Positions 8,053-16,597 are shown, counted from the stretch's first letter. The stretch: DNA of 64,000 nt from Suttonella indologenes (GCF_900460215.1 NZ_UHIA01000003.1:561001-625000), one strand, 5' to 3'. The notes: generated by a model from the sequence alone, not told the origin. Numbers and translations: made by a program.

Positions 8053-9117
8053 GGGGAAAGGGACATTTTAGGTGCTAAAAAGTTTGAAAAACCTTATTCT
8101 GTAAGGCTTTTAGCGAGGTCAAAAGCTTTGAACACAAAAAATGCTTTTTCTGTGGCTCAAAACAGGTCAAAAAAGACGGCAGACAAAATCATCAGCAACG
8201 ATACAAATGCCGGCAATGCGGTAAGCGTTTTAGCAGCAAAAAGCGTCTTAACCCTCAAGAGTTGTGGACACTTTATAGTAGCGGCAAACAAAGCATGCAA
8301 GAGCTCGTCCAACGTTTTTCCTGCAGCCGTAAAACCATTGCTAGATATCTCAAACAAGCCCAACTTAGAGAGCCTGAACAACGGCATTTTTCATCAGTCA
8401 ATATCATCATGGATACTACCTACTTTGGACGTAAATTTGGTGTGATGGTGCTGTATGACAGCATCAGCCGACAAGCCTTATCGGTCAGCGAGGTTAAATC
8501 AGAAAGCAATGCATTGTATCGACAAGCCATACGAGAGCTACAAGAAAAAGGAATACATATTCAGAGTATTATCTGCGATGGCAGAAGAGGATTAACCTCA
8601 TTATTTCCCGATATTCCCATACAGCTTTGTCAATTCCACCAAGTCAAAACCATTAACCGTTATCTGACAAGAAAACCTCAAACAGCAGTGGCAGTAGATT
8701 TAAAACAACTTGCCTTAAGCCTAAAAAACAGCAGCAAAGCGGCATTTGAAGAGCATTTGAATAACTGGCATAAGCAGCATAAAGACTTTCTCAACGAACG
8801 TAGCTCAAATCCCGAAACAGGTAAATCACACTATAGGCACAAACGTTTAAGAAGTGCTTATAACAGTCTGAGGCGCAATCTGCATTGGCTTTTTACCTTT
8901 GAAGATTATCCGGAGTTAAACCTGCCAAAAACCACCAATTTGCTTGAAGGAAAATTTGGTGATCTGAAAAGACTTTTAGCTTGTCATTGCGGCATGGGAA
9001 AGGACAATAAGGTTAAGTTTATAAAAGATTATTTTGCTTAAAAAACGCTAGATAGCACCTATTTTGTCCCTTAGGGCTAAAGAACTCGAAAACAGCACCT
9101 AAAATGTCCCTTTGCTC
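8053..9117 (+). mobile_element. Insertion sequence, 1,065 bp, Zn-finger IS256-like
   Basis: The ends carry a perfect 20-bp inverted repeat AAAGGGACATTTTAGGTGCT (8057-8076 and 9094-9113), extending to 24 bp with two mismatches. An 8-bp direct repeat ACTTTTTC flanks it at 8045-8052 and 9118-9125, and intact MITE copies have this sequence only once there, so it is a target duplication. It encodes one transposase. Confidence 0.88.
8088..9041 (+). CDS. Transposase, IS256-like with N-terminal zinc finger; start codon unclear
   Basis: The open frame begins after a TGA at 8085. Its first part encodes two Cys pairs (CFFCGSK and KCRQCGKRF), typical of an N-terminal Zn-ribbon. A helix-turn-helix (SMQELVQRFSCSRKTIARYL) follows, then a DDE-type core with DTTYFGRKFGV, the ICDGRRGL and LCQFH motifs, and a late NLLEGKFGDLK carrying the probable catalytic Glu. 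No ATG, GTG or TTG lies in frame before the zinc finger. The first TTG, at 8262, would drop it. The gene may therefore be damaged at its 5' end or use an unusual start. Family assignment is from motifs and memory. Confidence 0.7.
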   Translation, partial: KTLFCKAFSEVKSFEHKKCFFCGSKQVKKDGRQNHQQRYKCRQCGKRFSSKKRLNPQELWTLYSSGKQSMQELVQRFSCSRKTIARYLKQAQLREPEQRHFSSVNIIMDTTYFGRKFGVMVLYDSISRQALSVSEVKSESNALYRQAIRELQEKGIHIQSIICDGRRGLTSLFPDIPIQLCQFHQVKTINRYLTRKPQTAVAVDLKQLALSLKNSSKAAFEEHLNNWHKQHKDFLNERSSNPETGKSHYRHKRLRSAYNSLRRNLHWLFTFEDYPELNLPKTTNLLEGKFGDLKRLLACHCGMGKDNKVKFIKDYFA

Positions 9118-9141
9118 ACTTTTTCACTTCTCCGACTATAG

Positions 9142-9199
9142 ATCGGATACTCGTATCCGACATTGCTTAAACCATAGTTCTCGGATTCAATCCGACCTG
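9142..9199. repeat. Short dispersed ATCCGAC repeat, copy 1
   Basis: The unit is about 60 bp, bounded by inverted TCGGAT/ATCCGAC motifs with the core GACATTGCTTAAA. A related copy is at 20380-20447. It lies directly beside the MITE end. An imperfect hairpin between 9231 and 9257 (TGCCTGG/CCCAGGCA) beyond it may end nnrS transcription on the other strand. Confidence 0.5.
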
Positions 9200-9263
9200 A
9201 AAAAATAAAATAACGCGGCGTGTATCAAACTGCCTGGACAATAAGTTGCCCAGGCAATCCTTA

Positions 9264-10388
9264 CTAACGCGGTTCATTGCGGGCAAAAATACGCAGATAG
9301 CGCAGGCAATAAACGATAAAAGCGACAGCAATCGCCACGGCAGGCAGGCGGTAGATGCCGTTTATATTCGGCTCAAAGGCGGAATAGATGCCGCGCGCGC
9401 AGGCGGCGATAAGCAGCAGCGTGAGCGCAAGGCGGATATCGCTATGAAAATGCAGTTTTACGCCGCTGTGTCGCTGTCCCGCAATGCTGATAATGGTCAA
9501 AATCATCAACAGATAGACGGCGATTGCCAAAAAATGCCGCGCAAAACTGCTGTAAGCCGGTGCCAAAAGCAGTACCGCGCCCAAAGCGCTGTAACCCAGT
9601 GCCAAACTTAGGCTGACGGCATAATGCGCGCGCACATAGGCAAAGCGCAGCAGGCGCAGATGATGAAAATCATGCAGACGCGCGACAAATGCCGTGCCTG
9701 CCGCCAGATACAGCCAGCCTTGCACGCTATGGCTTGCCGCTAGGCCGGATGCGGTCGCTGCCGCCAGCCAAAAACAGGAAAGATTTTTATAATAAGGATT
9801 GGGGATAAAACGTTCGTCCAGCCGTCCGCCGTCTTCCAGGGCTTGGTTGCCGATTGCCCGCGCCACGCGAAAATTGATAATCGCGACCGCCAGCAGCATG
9901 GCGTCCACGCCGGCATGCAGATAGCGTCCTTCGCCGTTAGCGGCATAAGCTATCGCCAGCGCGATAATCAGACTGAGACAGAATAAGAGGCTAAGCTGGC
10001 GGCTGTCTTTATTACGCCAAACAAAAGAAGCGGTTAAGGCGAAGAGATAAACCCAAAAGGGCACAATCAGCCATGCGCCGATGCTTAATTGCCACAGTCC
10101 GCACAAAGCGATGCCCCATAAAACGAGCAGTCGGATGCTGTGCGCGTGCAATTTGCGGCGGTCGTCCGTCCATTCGGGCAAGGCGGTCAGCAGAAACCCC
10201 GTAAATGCCGCGCCGCCTGTCAGATGAACAAAGGCAAAGGCGTGCCAATGCAGGGGAAAATGTGCCGCCTGACTCGGTAGAAAACTGAGTGCCAGCCAAG
10301 GCAGCAGGGCAATCAGCACGGCAAAGCTAATCAAGGGGAAAAACAGGCGGAAAGGGTGTTGCAGGCTTTTCTGCCAATAATGATTCAT
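9264..10388 (-). CDS. nnrS: NnrS family multi-pass membrane protein
   Basis: 374 residues with about 12 hydrophobic segments. It carries the family motif near the N-terminus: HWHAFAFVHLTGGAAFTGFLLTALPEWT. NnrS proteins are heme- and copper-containing membrane proteins linked to growth under nitric oxide stress and are usually under NO- or oxygen-responsive CRP/FNR regulators. Its start overlaps the stop of the upstream ATPase gene by ATGA, so translation is coupled. The operon is ABC permease, ATPase, nnrS, downstream of a perfect FNR-type box. What the transporter has to do with NnrS is not known from sequence. Confidence 0.85.
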   Translation of the reverse strand: MNHYWQKSLQHPFRLFFPLISFAVLIALLPWLALSFLPSQAAHFPLHWHAFAFVHLTGGAAFTGFLLTALPEWTDDRRKLHAHSIRLLVLWGIALCGLWQLSIGAWLIVPFWVYLFALTASFVWRNKDSRQLSLLFCLSLIIALAIAYAANGEGRYLHAGVDAMLLAVAIINFRVARAIGNQALEDGGRLDERFIPNPYYKNLSCFWLAAATASGLAASHSVQGWLYLAAGTAFVARLHDFHHLRLLRFAYVRAHYAVSLSLALGYSALGAVLLLAPAYSSFARHFLAIAVYLLMILTIISIAGQRHSGVKLHFHSDIRLALTLLLIAACARGIYSAFEPNINGIYRLPAVAIAVAFIVYCLRYLRIFARNEPR

Positions 10389-11110
10389 GATTTATCCTCG
10401 GCATCGGATAGCAGGGGAATTTCCTCACCGCTGCGGATATGGGCGAAAAAGGGGCTTTGCACTTGGCGGCGTATCCATGCTTCATCACGCGCGGCATAGG
10501 GCATATCCAAATGCAGGCTTTGCAGCGCGGTGGCGGGTTTGCCGTCCAAACGCAGAATGCAGCTGCCCAGCAAGACGGCTTCGTCGCGGTCATGGGTGAC
10601 CAAACAGACCGCCATGCCGGCACTGATTTTTTCGGCAATCAGCTGCTGCAATTGGCGACGCAATTGATGGTCAAGCGCGGAAAAGGGTTCGTCCATTAAG
10701 AGCAAATCGGGTTCGATAATCAGCGCCCGCGCCAAGGCGATGCGCTGACGCATACCGCCCGAAAGTTCATGCGGATATTTGGCAAAATCCGATGCGGAAA
10801 AGCCCAAACGCTGCAATAAGGGCGCAATTTCGGCTTGCCGTTCGGGCGCGACAATCGCCACATTTTCCAGCGCATTACGCCAAGGCAATAGGCGCGGTTC
10901 TTGAAATAAAAAGGCAAGCCGCTGAAAATCATGGCTGATACTGCCGTTTTTCAGGGTTTGCAAATCGGCAATCGCGCGCAAGACGGTGGTTTTGCCGCAG
11001 CCGGACGGCCCGACAAAGCAAAGACATTCGCCGCGCGCAATCTGAAACGACAGATTGTCGATAATCGGCGCGGTCATGAGTTCTATACTAATAGCGTTAG
11101 CGATAAGCAT
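10385..11110 (-). CDS. ABC transporter ATP-binding protein (nitrate/sulfonate/taurine type)
   Basis: A 241-residue ATPase of the SsuB/TauB/NrtD class. Visible are Walker A GPSGCGKTT, the Q-loop in FQEPRLLPWRN, signature LSGGM, Walker B LLLMDEP and the switch His in VTHDRDEA. The permease stop is one base upstream and the nnrS start overlaps its own stop, so it is the middle gene of a three-gene operon. No CmpA/SsuA-type binding protein is encoded in the operon, so the substrate cannot be named. Confidence 0.88.
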   Translation of the reverse strand: MLIANAISIELMTAPIIDNLSFQIARGECLCFVGPSGCGKTTVLRAIADLQTLKNGSISHDFQRLAFLFQEPRLLPWRNALENVAIVAPERQAEIAPLLQRLGFSASDFAKYPHELSGGMRQRIALARALIIEPDLLLMDEPFSALDHQLRRQLQQLIAEKISAGMAVCLVTHDRDEAVLLGSCILRLDGKPATALQSLHLDMPYAARDEAWIRRQVQSPFFAHIRSGEEIPLLSDAEDKS

Positions 11111-11111
11111 C

Positions 11112-11921
11112 TTAATTTCCCCGACTGCGGACAGGCAGAATCCAACGCTTCAGCGGTTCTAAGAGCGCGTATTCTACAAACATAATCAATGAGATGATGA
11201 TAATCACATAAGCCATGACGTCGGTGGTGTCCAACATCGCGCGCGCACTTGCCAATGCCGAGCCGATGCCTTGATTACCGCCCAAAAGCTCCGCCATCAC
11301 GGTAATTTTCAAACCCGAACCGGTGGCAACAATCAAAGCCGGCAGCAATTGCTGGCTTAAATGCGGCAAATACAATTGCTTAAGGCGTGCCGCAAAAGGC
11401 AGACGATACACTTTCAGCATTTCTTTCAATTCTTCGCTCATGCTCATCATGCCCATCATCGCCGCAGCAAAGAGCATCGGCAAAACCGTGATCGCTACCG
11501 TGAAAATTGCGCTGGTCGAGCCCATGCCGAACCAGAAAATCGCCAGTACAATCCAGACAATCGGCGGCATACCCAGTAACAGCGTAATCAAAGGACGCAG
11601 CAAGAGCGCTAAAGTGCGGCTCATGCCCGCCAATAAACCGCCGCTAATGCCTAATATGATTGCCAAAGACAAGCCGTAAGCGCCGTGATACATCGTTGTG
11701 GCAATGGTTTCCCGCCCTAAGGTTTCCTGCAAAATGCCGAACACGCGCCGCAATACGTCCAAAGGCGTCGGCAAAATCAGCGCGCCCAAATGCTCGTAAG
11801 ACAAATGCCACAGCGCAAACACGCCGGCAATCGTGGCAAGGGCAGGAAAAATCCCCCACACATAAGACAATGCGCCGCGCCATTTGCCGCCCTGCTGAAT
11901 CTGTCCGCGCTCGATAATCAT
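11112..11921 (-). CDS. ABC transporter permease (SsuC/TauC-like)
   Basis: 269 residues with about six membrane segments and the binding-protein-dependent permease EAA-like loop (...LKEMLKVYRLPFAARLKQLYLPHL...). It pairs with the ATPase just downstream. The start at 11921 is 23 bases downstream of the expected transcript start of the FNR-type promoter. The substrate is unknown; nitrate, nitrite, sulfonate or an amine are typical of the class. Confidence 0.87.
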   Translation of the reverse strand: MIIERGQIQQGGKWRGALSYVWGIFPALATIAGVFALWHLSYEHLGALILPTPLDVLRRVFGILQETLGRETIATTMYHGAYGLSLAIILGISGGLLAGMSRTLALLLRPLITLLLGMPPIVWIVLAIFWFGMGSTSAIFTVAITVLPMLFAAAMMGMMSMSEELKEMLKVYRLPFAARLKQLYLPHLSQQLLPALIVATGSGLKITVMAELLGGNQGIGSALASARAMLDTTDVMAYVIIIISLIMFVEYALLEPLKRWILPVRSRGN

Positions 11922-11949
11922 GACAATCCTAAGCTAAATAAGTCGATTT

Positions 11950-11992
11950 ATCATAAATGATAACAGGTTTTTCAGCACTTGATTTATATCAA
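11950..11992 (-). promoter_or_regulatory. FNR-type box and -10 element of the ABC-nnrS operon
   Basis: TTGATTTATATCAA at 11979-11992 is a perfect match to the FNR consensus TTGAT-N4-ATCAA. Reading on the minus strand, TATGAT (11955-11950) lies where a -10 should be if the box is centred at -41.5, the usual class II activator position. The predicted transcript start is about 11944. This supports anaerobic (FNR) or NO-responsive (FNR-like) activation. Confidence 0.75.
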
Positions 11993-12153
11993 GTGCAAAA
12001 TAGATTCAAATTATTTTTATTGAAATAAAAACCTTTTAAAGACTATATTATTTTGACAATAATAAATCCACCGTCTAATCGATTGACTTTTCTTTTTTAG
12101 AATGCTAAAAATATTATTGATTATTAATTTCAAATTTAATATGGAGAATGAAT

Positions 12154-12918
12154 ATGTTTAAGAGATTACTGGCAACTTCCTTGGCTTTCAGCCTGTTTTC
12201 CTTATCGGCGCAGACGACAGGTGAAAGCTACACCGCACTCGTCGAGCCGAATTATCCGCCTTTTGATTTTTCCGATGAAAATGGCATTCCCATCGGCTTT
12301 GACGTAGATATTTTAAAAGCAATTGCCGAAAAACAAGGCTTTACTATAGAGTTTATTGCTAGACCTACGAATGAAATTATTTCAGGTCTTGAGGCAGGCA
12401 ACCATCATATCGGCGCGGCGGGTTTTGGTGAAGATGAAGAAGGAAATAATTTACTTTCTGCCCCCTATGCTTATGGTCATGATGTGGTCATGACTCAAAC
12501 TAATACGCAAAAAATCGCTCATCTTGCCGATTTAAGCCATTTAACCGTCACCACGCAAGATGACACAAGTTATGCCGAAGATTTGCTGACTTTATTCGCC
12601 GATGATAAAAGCAAACTCAATCTGCAAAAAACCAGTTTTCTCGCCTTTAGAGAATTTGCAAGAGGCAAAGCGGAGGCTTTATTAGGCAGCCGTGAAACAA
12701 GCGAATATTATGCCGCACAATTTCCTAATTTGACTTTCAGTATTCATGAATTAGAAGGTGCGCGTTATAAAAAATACAAACTGTATTTCATTATTTCGCC
12801 GCAGCACGCTCCTTTGCGCGATAAAATCAATGCCGGATTGCAGCAATTGATTGATGACGGCAGTTATCAGAAAATTTATCAGCAATGGTTTAAGCGCGAA
12901 GCAGAAATCCCCCGCTAA
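12154..12918 (+). CDS. Periplasmic solute-binding protein, family 3 (amino-acid type)
   Basis: 254 residues: a signal peptide, then the SBP family 3 fold with NYPPFDFSDENGIPIGFDVDILKAIAEKQG, the usual opening of amino-acid binding proteins, and a C-terminal DDGSYQKIYQQWF. I chose ATG 12154 over ATG 12148, because the GGAGA site lies only one base from the first and seven from the second. No permease or ATPase of the matching polar amino-acid type is next to it. The divergent ABC genes belong to another transporter class, so pairing with them is doubtful. The ridA gene follows after 22 bp. Confidence 0.82.
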   Translation: MFKRLLATSLAFSLFSLSAQTTGESYTALVEPNYPPFDFSDENGIPIGFDVDILKAIAEKQGFTIEFIARPTNEIISGLEAGNHHIGAAGFGEDEEGNNLLSAPYAYGHDVVMTQTNTQKIAHLADLSHLTVTTQDDTSYAEDLLTLFADDKSKLNLQKTSFLAFREFARGKAEALLGSRETSEYYAAQFPNLTFSIHELEGARYKKYKLYFIISPQHAPLRDKINAGLQQLIDDGSYQKIYQQWFKREAEIPR

Positions 12919-12940
12919 GCGCTAAAGATAAGGAGTAAGT

Positions 12941-13294
12941 ATGAGCACAATTCAAAGACTCGGCAGCAATCAACGTTTATCGGAAGCCGTAGTGGCAAAG
13001 GGTTTTATTTTTCTCTCCGGCATGGTGCCGGAAAGTCTGGATGCAAGCGTCAAAACCCAGACAGAAGAAGTTTTAGCACAAATTGATCAATGGCTTGAAC
13101 AATGCGGTTCGGATAAAAGCCATCTGCTGGAAGCCACTATTTTTTTAACGGATATGGCAGATTATGATGAAATGAATGCTGCTTGGGATGCTTGGGTGGA
13201 TTCAAACAATGCGCCTGCGCGTGCCTGCGTGCAAGCCCTAATTGCCAAACCCGAGTGGAAGGTAGAGATAAAAGTATCTGCCCTGCAGAAATAA
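12941..13294 (+). CDS. RidA (YjgF/YER057c) family enamine/imine deaminase
   Basis: 117 residues. The family hallmarks are present: GFIFLSGMVP near the start, and PARACVQALIAKPEWKVEI near the end with the conserved Arg that binds the substrate carboxylate. RidA proteins hydrolyse reactive enamines and imines made by PLP enzymes. The gene is 22 bp after the solute-binding protein with AAGGAG as ribosome site, so the two are probably cotranscribed. That would suit uptake and handling of an amino acid or amine, but this is inference. Confidence 0.88.
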   Translation: MSTIQRLGSNQRLSEAVVAKGFIFLSGMVPESLDASVKTQTEEVLAQIDQWLEQCGSDKSHLLEATIFLTDMADYDEMNAAWDAWVDSNNAPARACVQALIAKPEWKVEIKVSALQK

Positions 13295-13303
13295 GACGCA
13301 AAC

Positions 13304-13408
13304 TATCGTCGGAGAAGTGGAAATTAGTAAAGGCGGCAAGCCGCAGACAGTACAAGAGCGCACAGCAAGGCGAGTCAAGTCCTTCATACTTTTCAATTCT
13401 TCGACGCT
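13304..13408 (-). mobile_element. MITE family 1, diverged copy in reverse orientation
   Basis: The copy runs from TATCGTCGGAGAAGTGG to CAATTCTTCGACGC. The inner GGCGGCAAGCCGCAGACAGTACAAGAGCG part matches the other copies in reverse. Both outer TATAGTC ends are mutated. Confidence 0.7.
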
Positions 13409-13431
13409 CTCTAGCCCAAAGACTTAATTAC

Positions 13432-13482
13432 TGCTGCGCTTAAGCATATCTCATATCAGAGAAAGCTTAAGCGCAGCATTTT
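13432..13482 (+). terminator. Strong hairpin terminator after ridA
   Basis: A 14-bp perfect stem, TGCTGCGCTTAAGC (13432-13445) with its complement at 13465-13478, is followed by a T run. It is about 140 bp after the ridA stop, beyond the MITE. Confidence 0.7.
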
Positions 13483-13571
13483 TCATGTTTGCATAAACTA
13501 TCCTCAGAGAAGCCGAAAAAACATACAAAACAAGACTATGCTCAGTAGTTTTTAACTCTCCAAAACAGCCC

Positions 13572-14234
13572 TTATTCTCCGCGCAAATAGGCTTTGTCAG
13601 CTTGCACAAAGGCGAGCAAAAGCGCGGCAAGGGCGGGATAGACTTTGGTTTTCAAGTGCAGTTGGCGGCAGCGCACTTCCCATAGCGGCAGCCAATTAAG
13701 CAGGGCTTCTTCGAGAAAGCGGGCTTGTTCTGCGGCGGCGTTTGTCGGCGCTTGCCGTTCTGTTTGCAGCCAATGGGCGAAGACCGCCAGAAAGACCGCC
13801 AAATGGTCGGCAGGTTCTTTGAAATCGCTATGAATTTGCAGTTGCTGTTCTCGTAGAAATGCACGCATGCGCTTTTCCGCATCGCCGTAGAGTTTTTTAT
13901 CGGCTTCCACATACCAAGAGGCATAAGGTGTGGCGCAGTAGTCGGCGGCGAGTAGGAAGGCGGCGGCAAAATCCGCCGCGATTTCCAAGCGGCGGTCCGG
14001 AAAACTGAGGGCTTCATTAAGCGCTTGCTGCATGTGTCGGCTTTCTTGCTCCAGTCCGCAGGCTGCGAAATATTCCCAGAGTTGGGCGGCGGCAGGGCTT
14101 TGGTAGCGGGCTAAGTCCGCCGCGCTGCGTTCGACGGCTAGCCAGTCGGCAAACCATTGGTAGATGAGGGCGCGTTGCGCGGCGATGAGGGAAAAGCTGT
14201 CTTCAAATGTTGTGTACGGTTTATTGTCGTTCAT
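13572..14234 (-). CDS. torD: TorD-like chaperone of molybdoenzymes
   Basis: 220 residues of the TorD/DmsD all-helical fold, with the family motif EPADHLAVFLAVFAHW (the E-P-x-D-H type signature) at about residues 137-152. TorD binds the twin-arginine signal of TorA and holds it for cofactor insertion. It appears full length, although its presumed client torA just upstream is ruined. It may serve another DMSO-reductase-family enzyme elsewhere or be in early decay. Confidence 0.85.
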   Translation of the reverse strand: MNDNKPYTTFEDSFSLIAAQRALIYQWFADWLAVERSAADLARYQSPAAAQLWEYFAACGLEQESRHMQQALNEALSFPDRRLEIAADFAAAFLLAADYCATPYASWYVEADKKLYGDAEKRMRAFLREQQLQIHSDFKEPADHLAVFLAVFAHWLQTERQAPTNAAAEQARFLEEALLNWLPLWEVRCRQLHLKTKVYPALAALLLAFVQADKAYLRGE

Positions 14235-14292
14235 GTGAGTGGATTGGATTTTGACAGAAAACAGCGGGCAGATGCCCGCTGTTATGTTGCGA

Positions 14293-15535
14293 TTAATGCG
14301 GTTCTACAACCTCGCCTTGTAAATTCACATACGTCGGCCCGCCGAATGCGCTTACTGTCGGCGCTTCGCCTGTGTATTTTTCAATTTCCACGAGGCAGGT
14401 GTTGACGCTCGGTCCTTGCGAGAGTTCGGAGGCGGCGATGTCGATGGTCAGGGTATTGGGGTCGCCGAGGTATCCAAAGCGCCGATTTCCGCGCCTGTCG
14501 GCCCGTACCAAGCGCCTTCTTGAATCCGCACGACATTAGCGGGGAAGTCGTCCGAGACGACTGCGCCGGCAAGCAATTGTCCGCGGTCATTAAAGACGCG
14601 CAGCAAATCGCCGTTTTGAATACCGCGTTTTGTGGCGTCTTCAGGCGAGATGTAGATGGGTTCGCGTCCTTGCACGGTATAAATGGCGCGGCGTGTTTCC
14701 GATTCGCAGGTTTGCGAGTGCAGGCGGGTGTCGGGGTGTGCGGATTGCAGCCACAGCGGGTATTTGTCGGATTGGCGTCCGCCCATCGAGCGTTCGGTTT
14801 TTTCCATCCAAATGGGGTGTCCTTTGCAGTCGCTCATGCCGAATGAGGCGAGTTTGCGGCTGTAGATTTCGATAAATCCCGAAGGCGTACCCAAGGCATT
14901 GACTTCAGGGTCTTCGCGGAAGTCGGCATGGCGTACCCAAGGTTTGCCTTCAGGGAATAGGGCGTAGCCTTTTTGCCAGAATTCCTCAAAGGGCGGGATG
15001 TGGAAGTCTTTGCGTCCGTTGTCGGCGCGGCATTCTTCGTAAAGATGCTCGACCCATTGCATTTCGTTCATGGCGCGACTGTATTCTTCGTCGCGTCCCA
15101 TGCGTTTGCAGAATTCGCGCCAGATGTCGAAGTCGGAGCGCGAGTGGTAGGGCGGATCGACCAGTTTTTGCATGGCGATGATGCCGCGGTTGCTGTAAGA
15201 GCCGTAGGCGTCGATGTCGTTGCGCTCGTAGGGCGTGCAGGCAGGCAGAACCAAATCCGCAAAGCGGCAGGTTGCCGTCCAGTTGTAGTCCACCGCGACG
15301 ACGGTTTCCAGTTCCAAATAGGCTTTTTTCATGCGGTTGCGGTCTTGATGGCGATGCCATTGGTTACAACCGGAAAAAATTGCCATTTTATACGGCGGCA
15401 GTTTGACGGTATGTCCGTTGAAACGGATTTCTTTGCCCGGTTCAAGCAAGGCATCAATCACGCGCGCCACAGGAATGGTGGCGCTGTAGCCTTGGTAATT
15501 GCTATTATCGTGGCGCGGTTTGCGTCTTGCTGCCA
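14293..15535 (-). pseudogene. torA: torA remnant: C-terminal half of TMAO reductase, with a frameshift
   Basis: The frame encodes the C-terminal ~400 residues of a TorA-type molybdoenzyme: ATIPVARVIDAL, HHQD-like HRHQDRNR, FADLVLPACTPYERNDI, SAHPDTRLHSQ, EGAWYGP. The N-terminal half (Tat signal and most cofactor-binding residues) is missing. Near 14470 one base has been lost: the main frame ends in ...GALDTSATPIP, while the family-like continuation YLGDPNTLTIDIAASELSQGPS runs in the next frame to a stop at 14293. The enzyme cannot be active. Confidence 0.88.
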
Positions 15536-16060
15536 TTCCAAACCGGTCAGCTCGTCTTCTTTGCTCTCATTGATGCGGATATTGCCGTCAGCGGTGGCGA
15601 AATCCTTATCCAAAATTGCTGCGGTAATATTTAAACCGAAATTGCTGTACAACACCCGTCCGAAACCTTTGTTTTTACGCCACAAATCCAGCTCGATTTG
15701 CACCGCATCGCCTTTGGATTGCAAGACCTTCACCGGCGTAGCGATTTCCAAAGCGCCGATATTCTTGCCTAAAGCCTCGTCGGCAAACAAATCCTGCGGC
15801 GAGACGTTGTAATATTACTGCTGATTTTCAAGCGTCAACCCGTGTGCGGCAGACACCAAAGTATCAAACAAAGGATTATGCGCTCCTTTCATATCGGACA
15901 ATTGATGCGCGATGCCCTTATGGCAATCGATACAGCTGGTATTGTTTTCCGCCGCGCGACGCATCACCATCTGCGAAGTCACCCGCATTTTTGAGAAATC
16001 CATGCTGTCGTAATCATGGCAATTACGGCACTCTTTCGAAAGAAAAAAATCGGCATCATG
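15536..16060 (-). pseudogene. torC: torC remnant: cytochrome c fragment fused by deletion to torA
   Basis: The fragment holds two c-type heme motifs, CRNCH and CIDCH (with HKGIAHQLSDM), followed by the TorC SH3-like middle region (IATPVKVLQSKGDAVQIELDLW). The N-terminal membrane anchor with its hemes and the C-terminal monoheme domain are missing. A TAA at 15812-15814 sits where CAA would keep the frame. Around 15505-15540 the TorC reading passes into TorA, so one deletion removed the end of torC and the start of torA. Confidence 0.85.
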
Positions 16061-16302
16061 CCGAAAACCATAAAGTAAAATATTTATCGTATTTAAATTA
16101 TTATGGCTAAAAAAAGCCTTGTCAAACACCAGACAAAAAATTTTTTGCGCGAAAAATCCTTGTCTTGAAATCTTTAATCAATAACAATGATTTATCAATA
16201 AGGATGAAAACAGTCTCATATTTCATAAAATATTTCCGCAATCGGTGCTGAAAAGTAGTATAATCAGCCCTCGGAGCACATTTTTACATCATGGAGCATA
16301 CA

Positions 16303-16593
16303 ATGAGCGAAACTAGCAATCCGGAAGAAGTGATTAACTGCTGCTGCTGCGTAGAAATCGGCAGCATCATTGACGGCAGCGAATGCCTGGTAGAAATCGA
16401 TCAGCATTTTGCCGAACAGGCGCAGGCGCAAGCTGCGCTCGATTTTCTCACCCAAAAAGCCAGAGCCGCCGAAAGCGAGCCTTGCCAAATCAGCAGCGAG
16501 ATTCAAGCCACAGAGGAAGGCTACCGATTGAAAGCCGGTTTCGCCTTTGCCTGCCAAGCGGAAGCCATGATTTTCCAATTAGCTACGCGCTAA
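16303..16593 (+). CDS. YfcZ/YiiS family small protein (DUF406)
   Basis: 96 residues matching the E. coli YfcZ/YiiS pattern: CCCC near the start, EIGSIIDGSEC, a helical middle, then KARAAESEPCQI and FACQAEAMIFQL. The function of the family is unknown. The ATG at 16303 has GGAG six bases upstream; the ATG at 16291 contains that GGAG and has no site of its own. Confidence 0.85.
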   Translation: MSETSNPEEVINCCCCVEIGSIIDGSECLVEIDQHFAEQAQAQAALDFLTQKARAAESEPCQISSEIQATEEGYRLKAGFAFACQAEAMIFQLATR

Positions 16594-16597
16594 GGCG

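Larger units (their letters stand above)
7959..9140 (+). mobile_element. 109-bp MITE (family 1), split by an IS
   Basis: The left part, 7959-8052, and the right part, 9126-9140, together make a 109-bp element. It starts TATAGTC and ends GACTATA, with about 24-bp imperfect terminal inverted repeats containing GAA.TGAAAAAGTA. It matches the complete copies at 40409-40516 and 59594-59702. The IS at 8053-9117 sits in its right arm. Confidence 0.8.

Noticed and set aside
7885..8445. Plus-strand frame of 186 codons over the MITE and IS start
   Set aside because: It crosses the IS border and runs in another frame than the zinc finger and transposase core.
16130..16290. FNR-like site (TTGATAAATCATTG) upstream of the tor remnant
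   Set aside because: The second half-site does not match ATCAA; too weak to claim.
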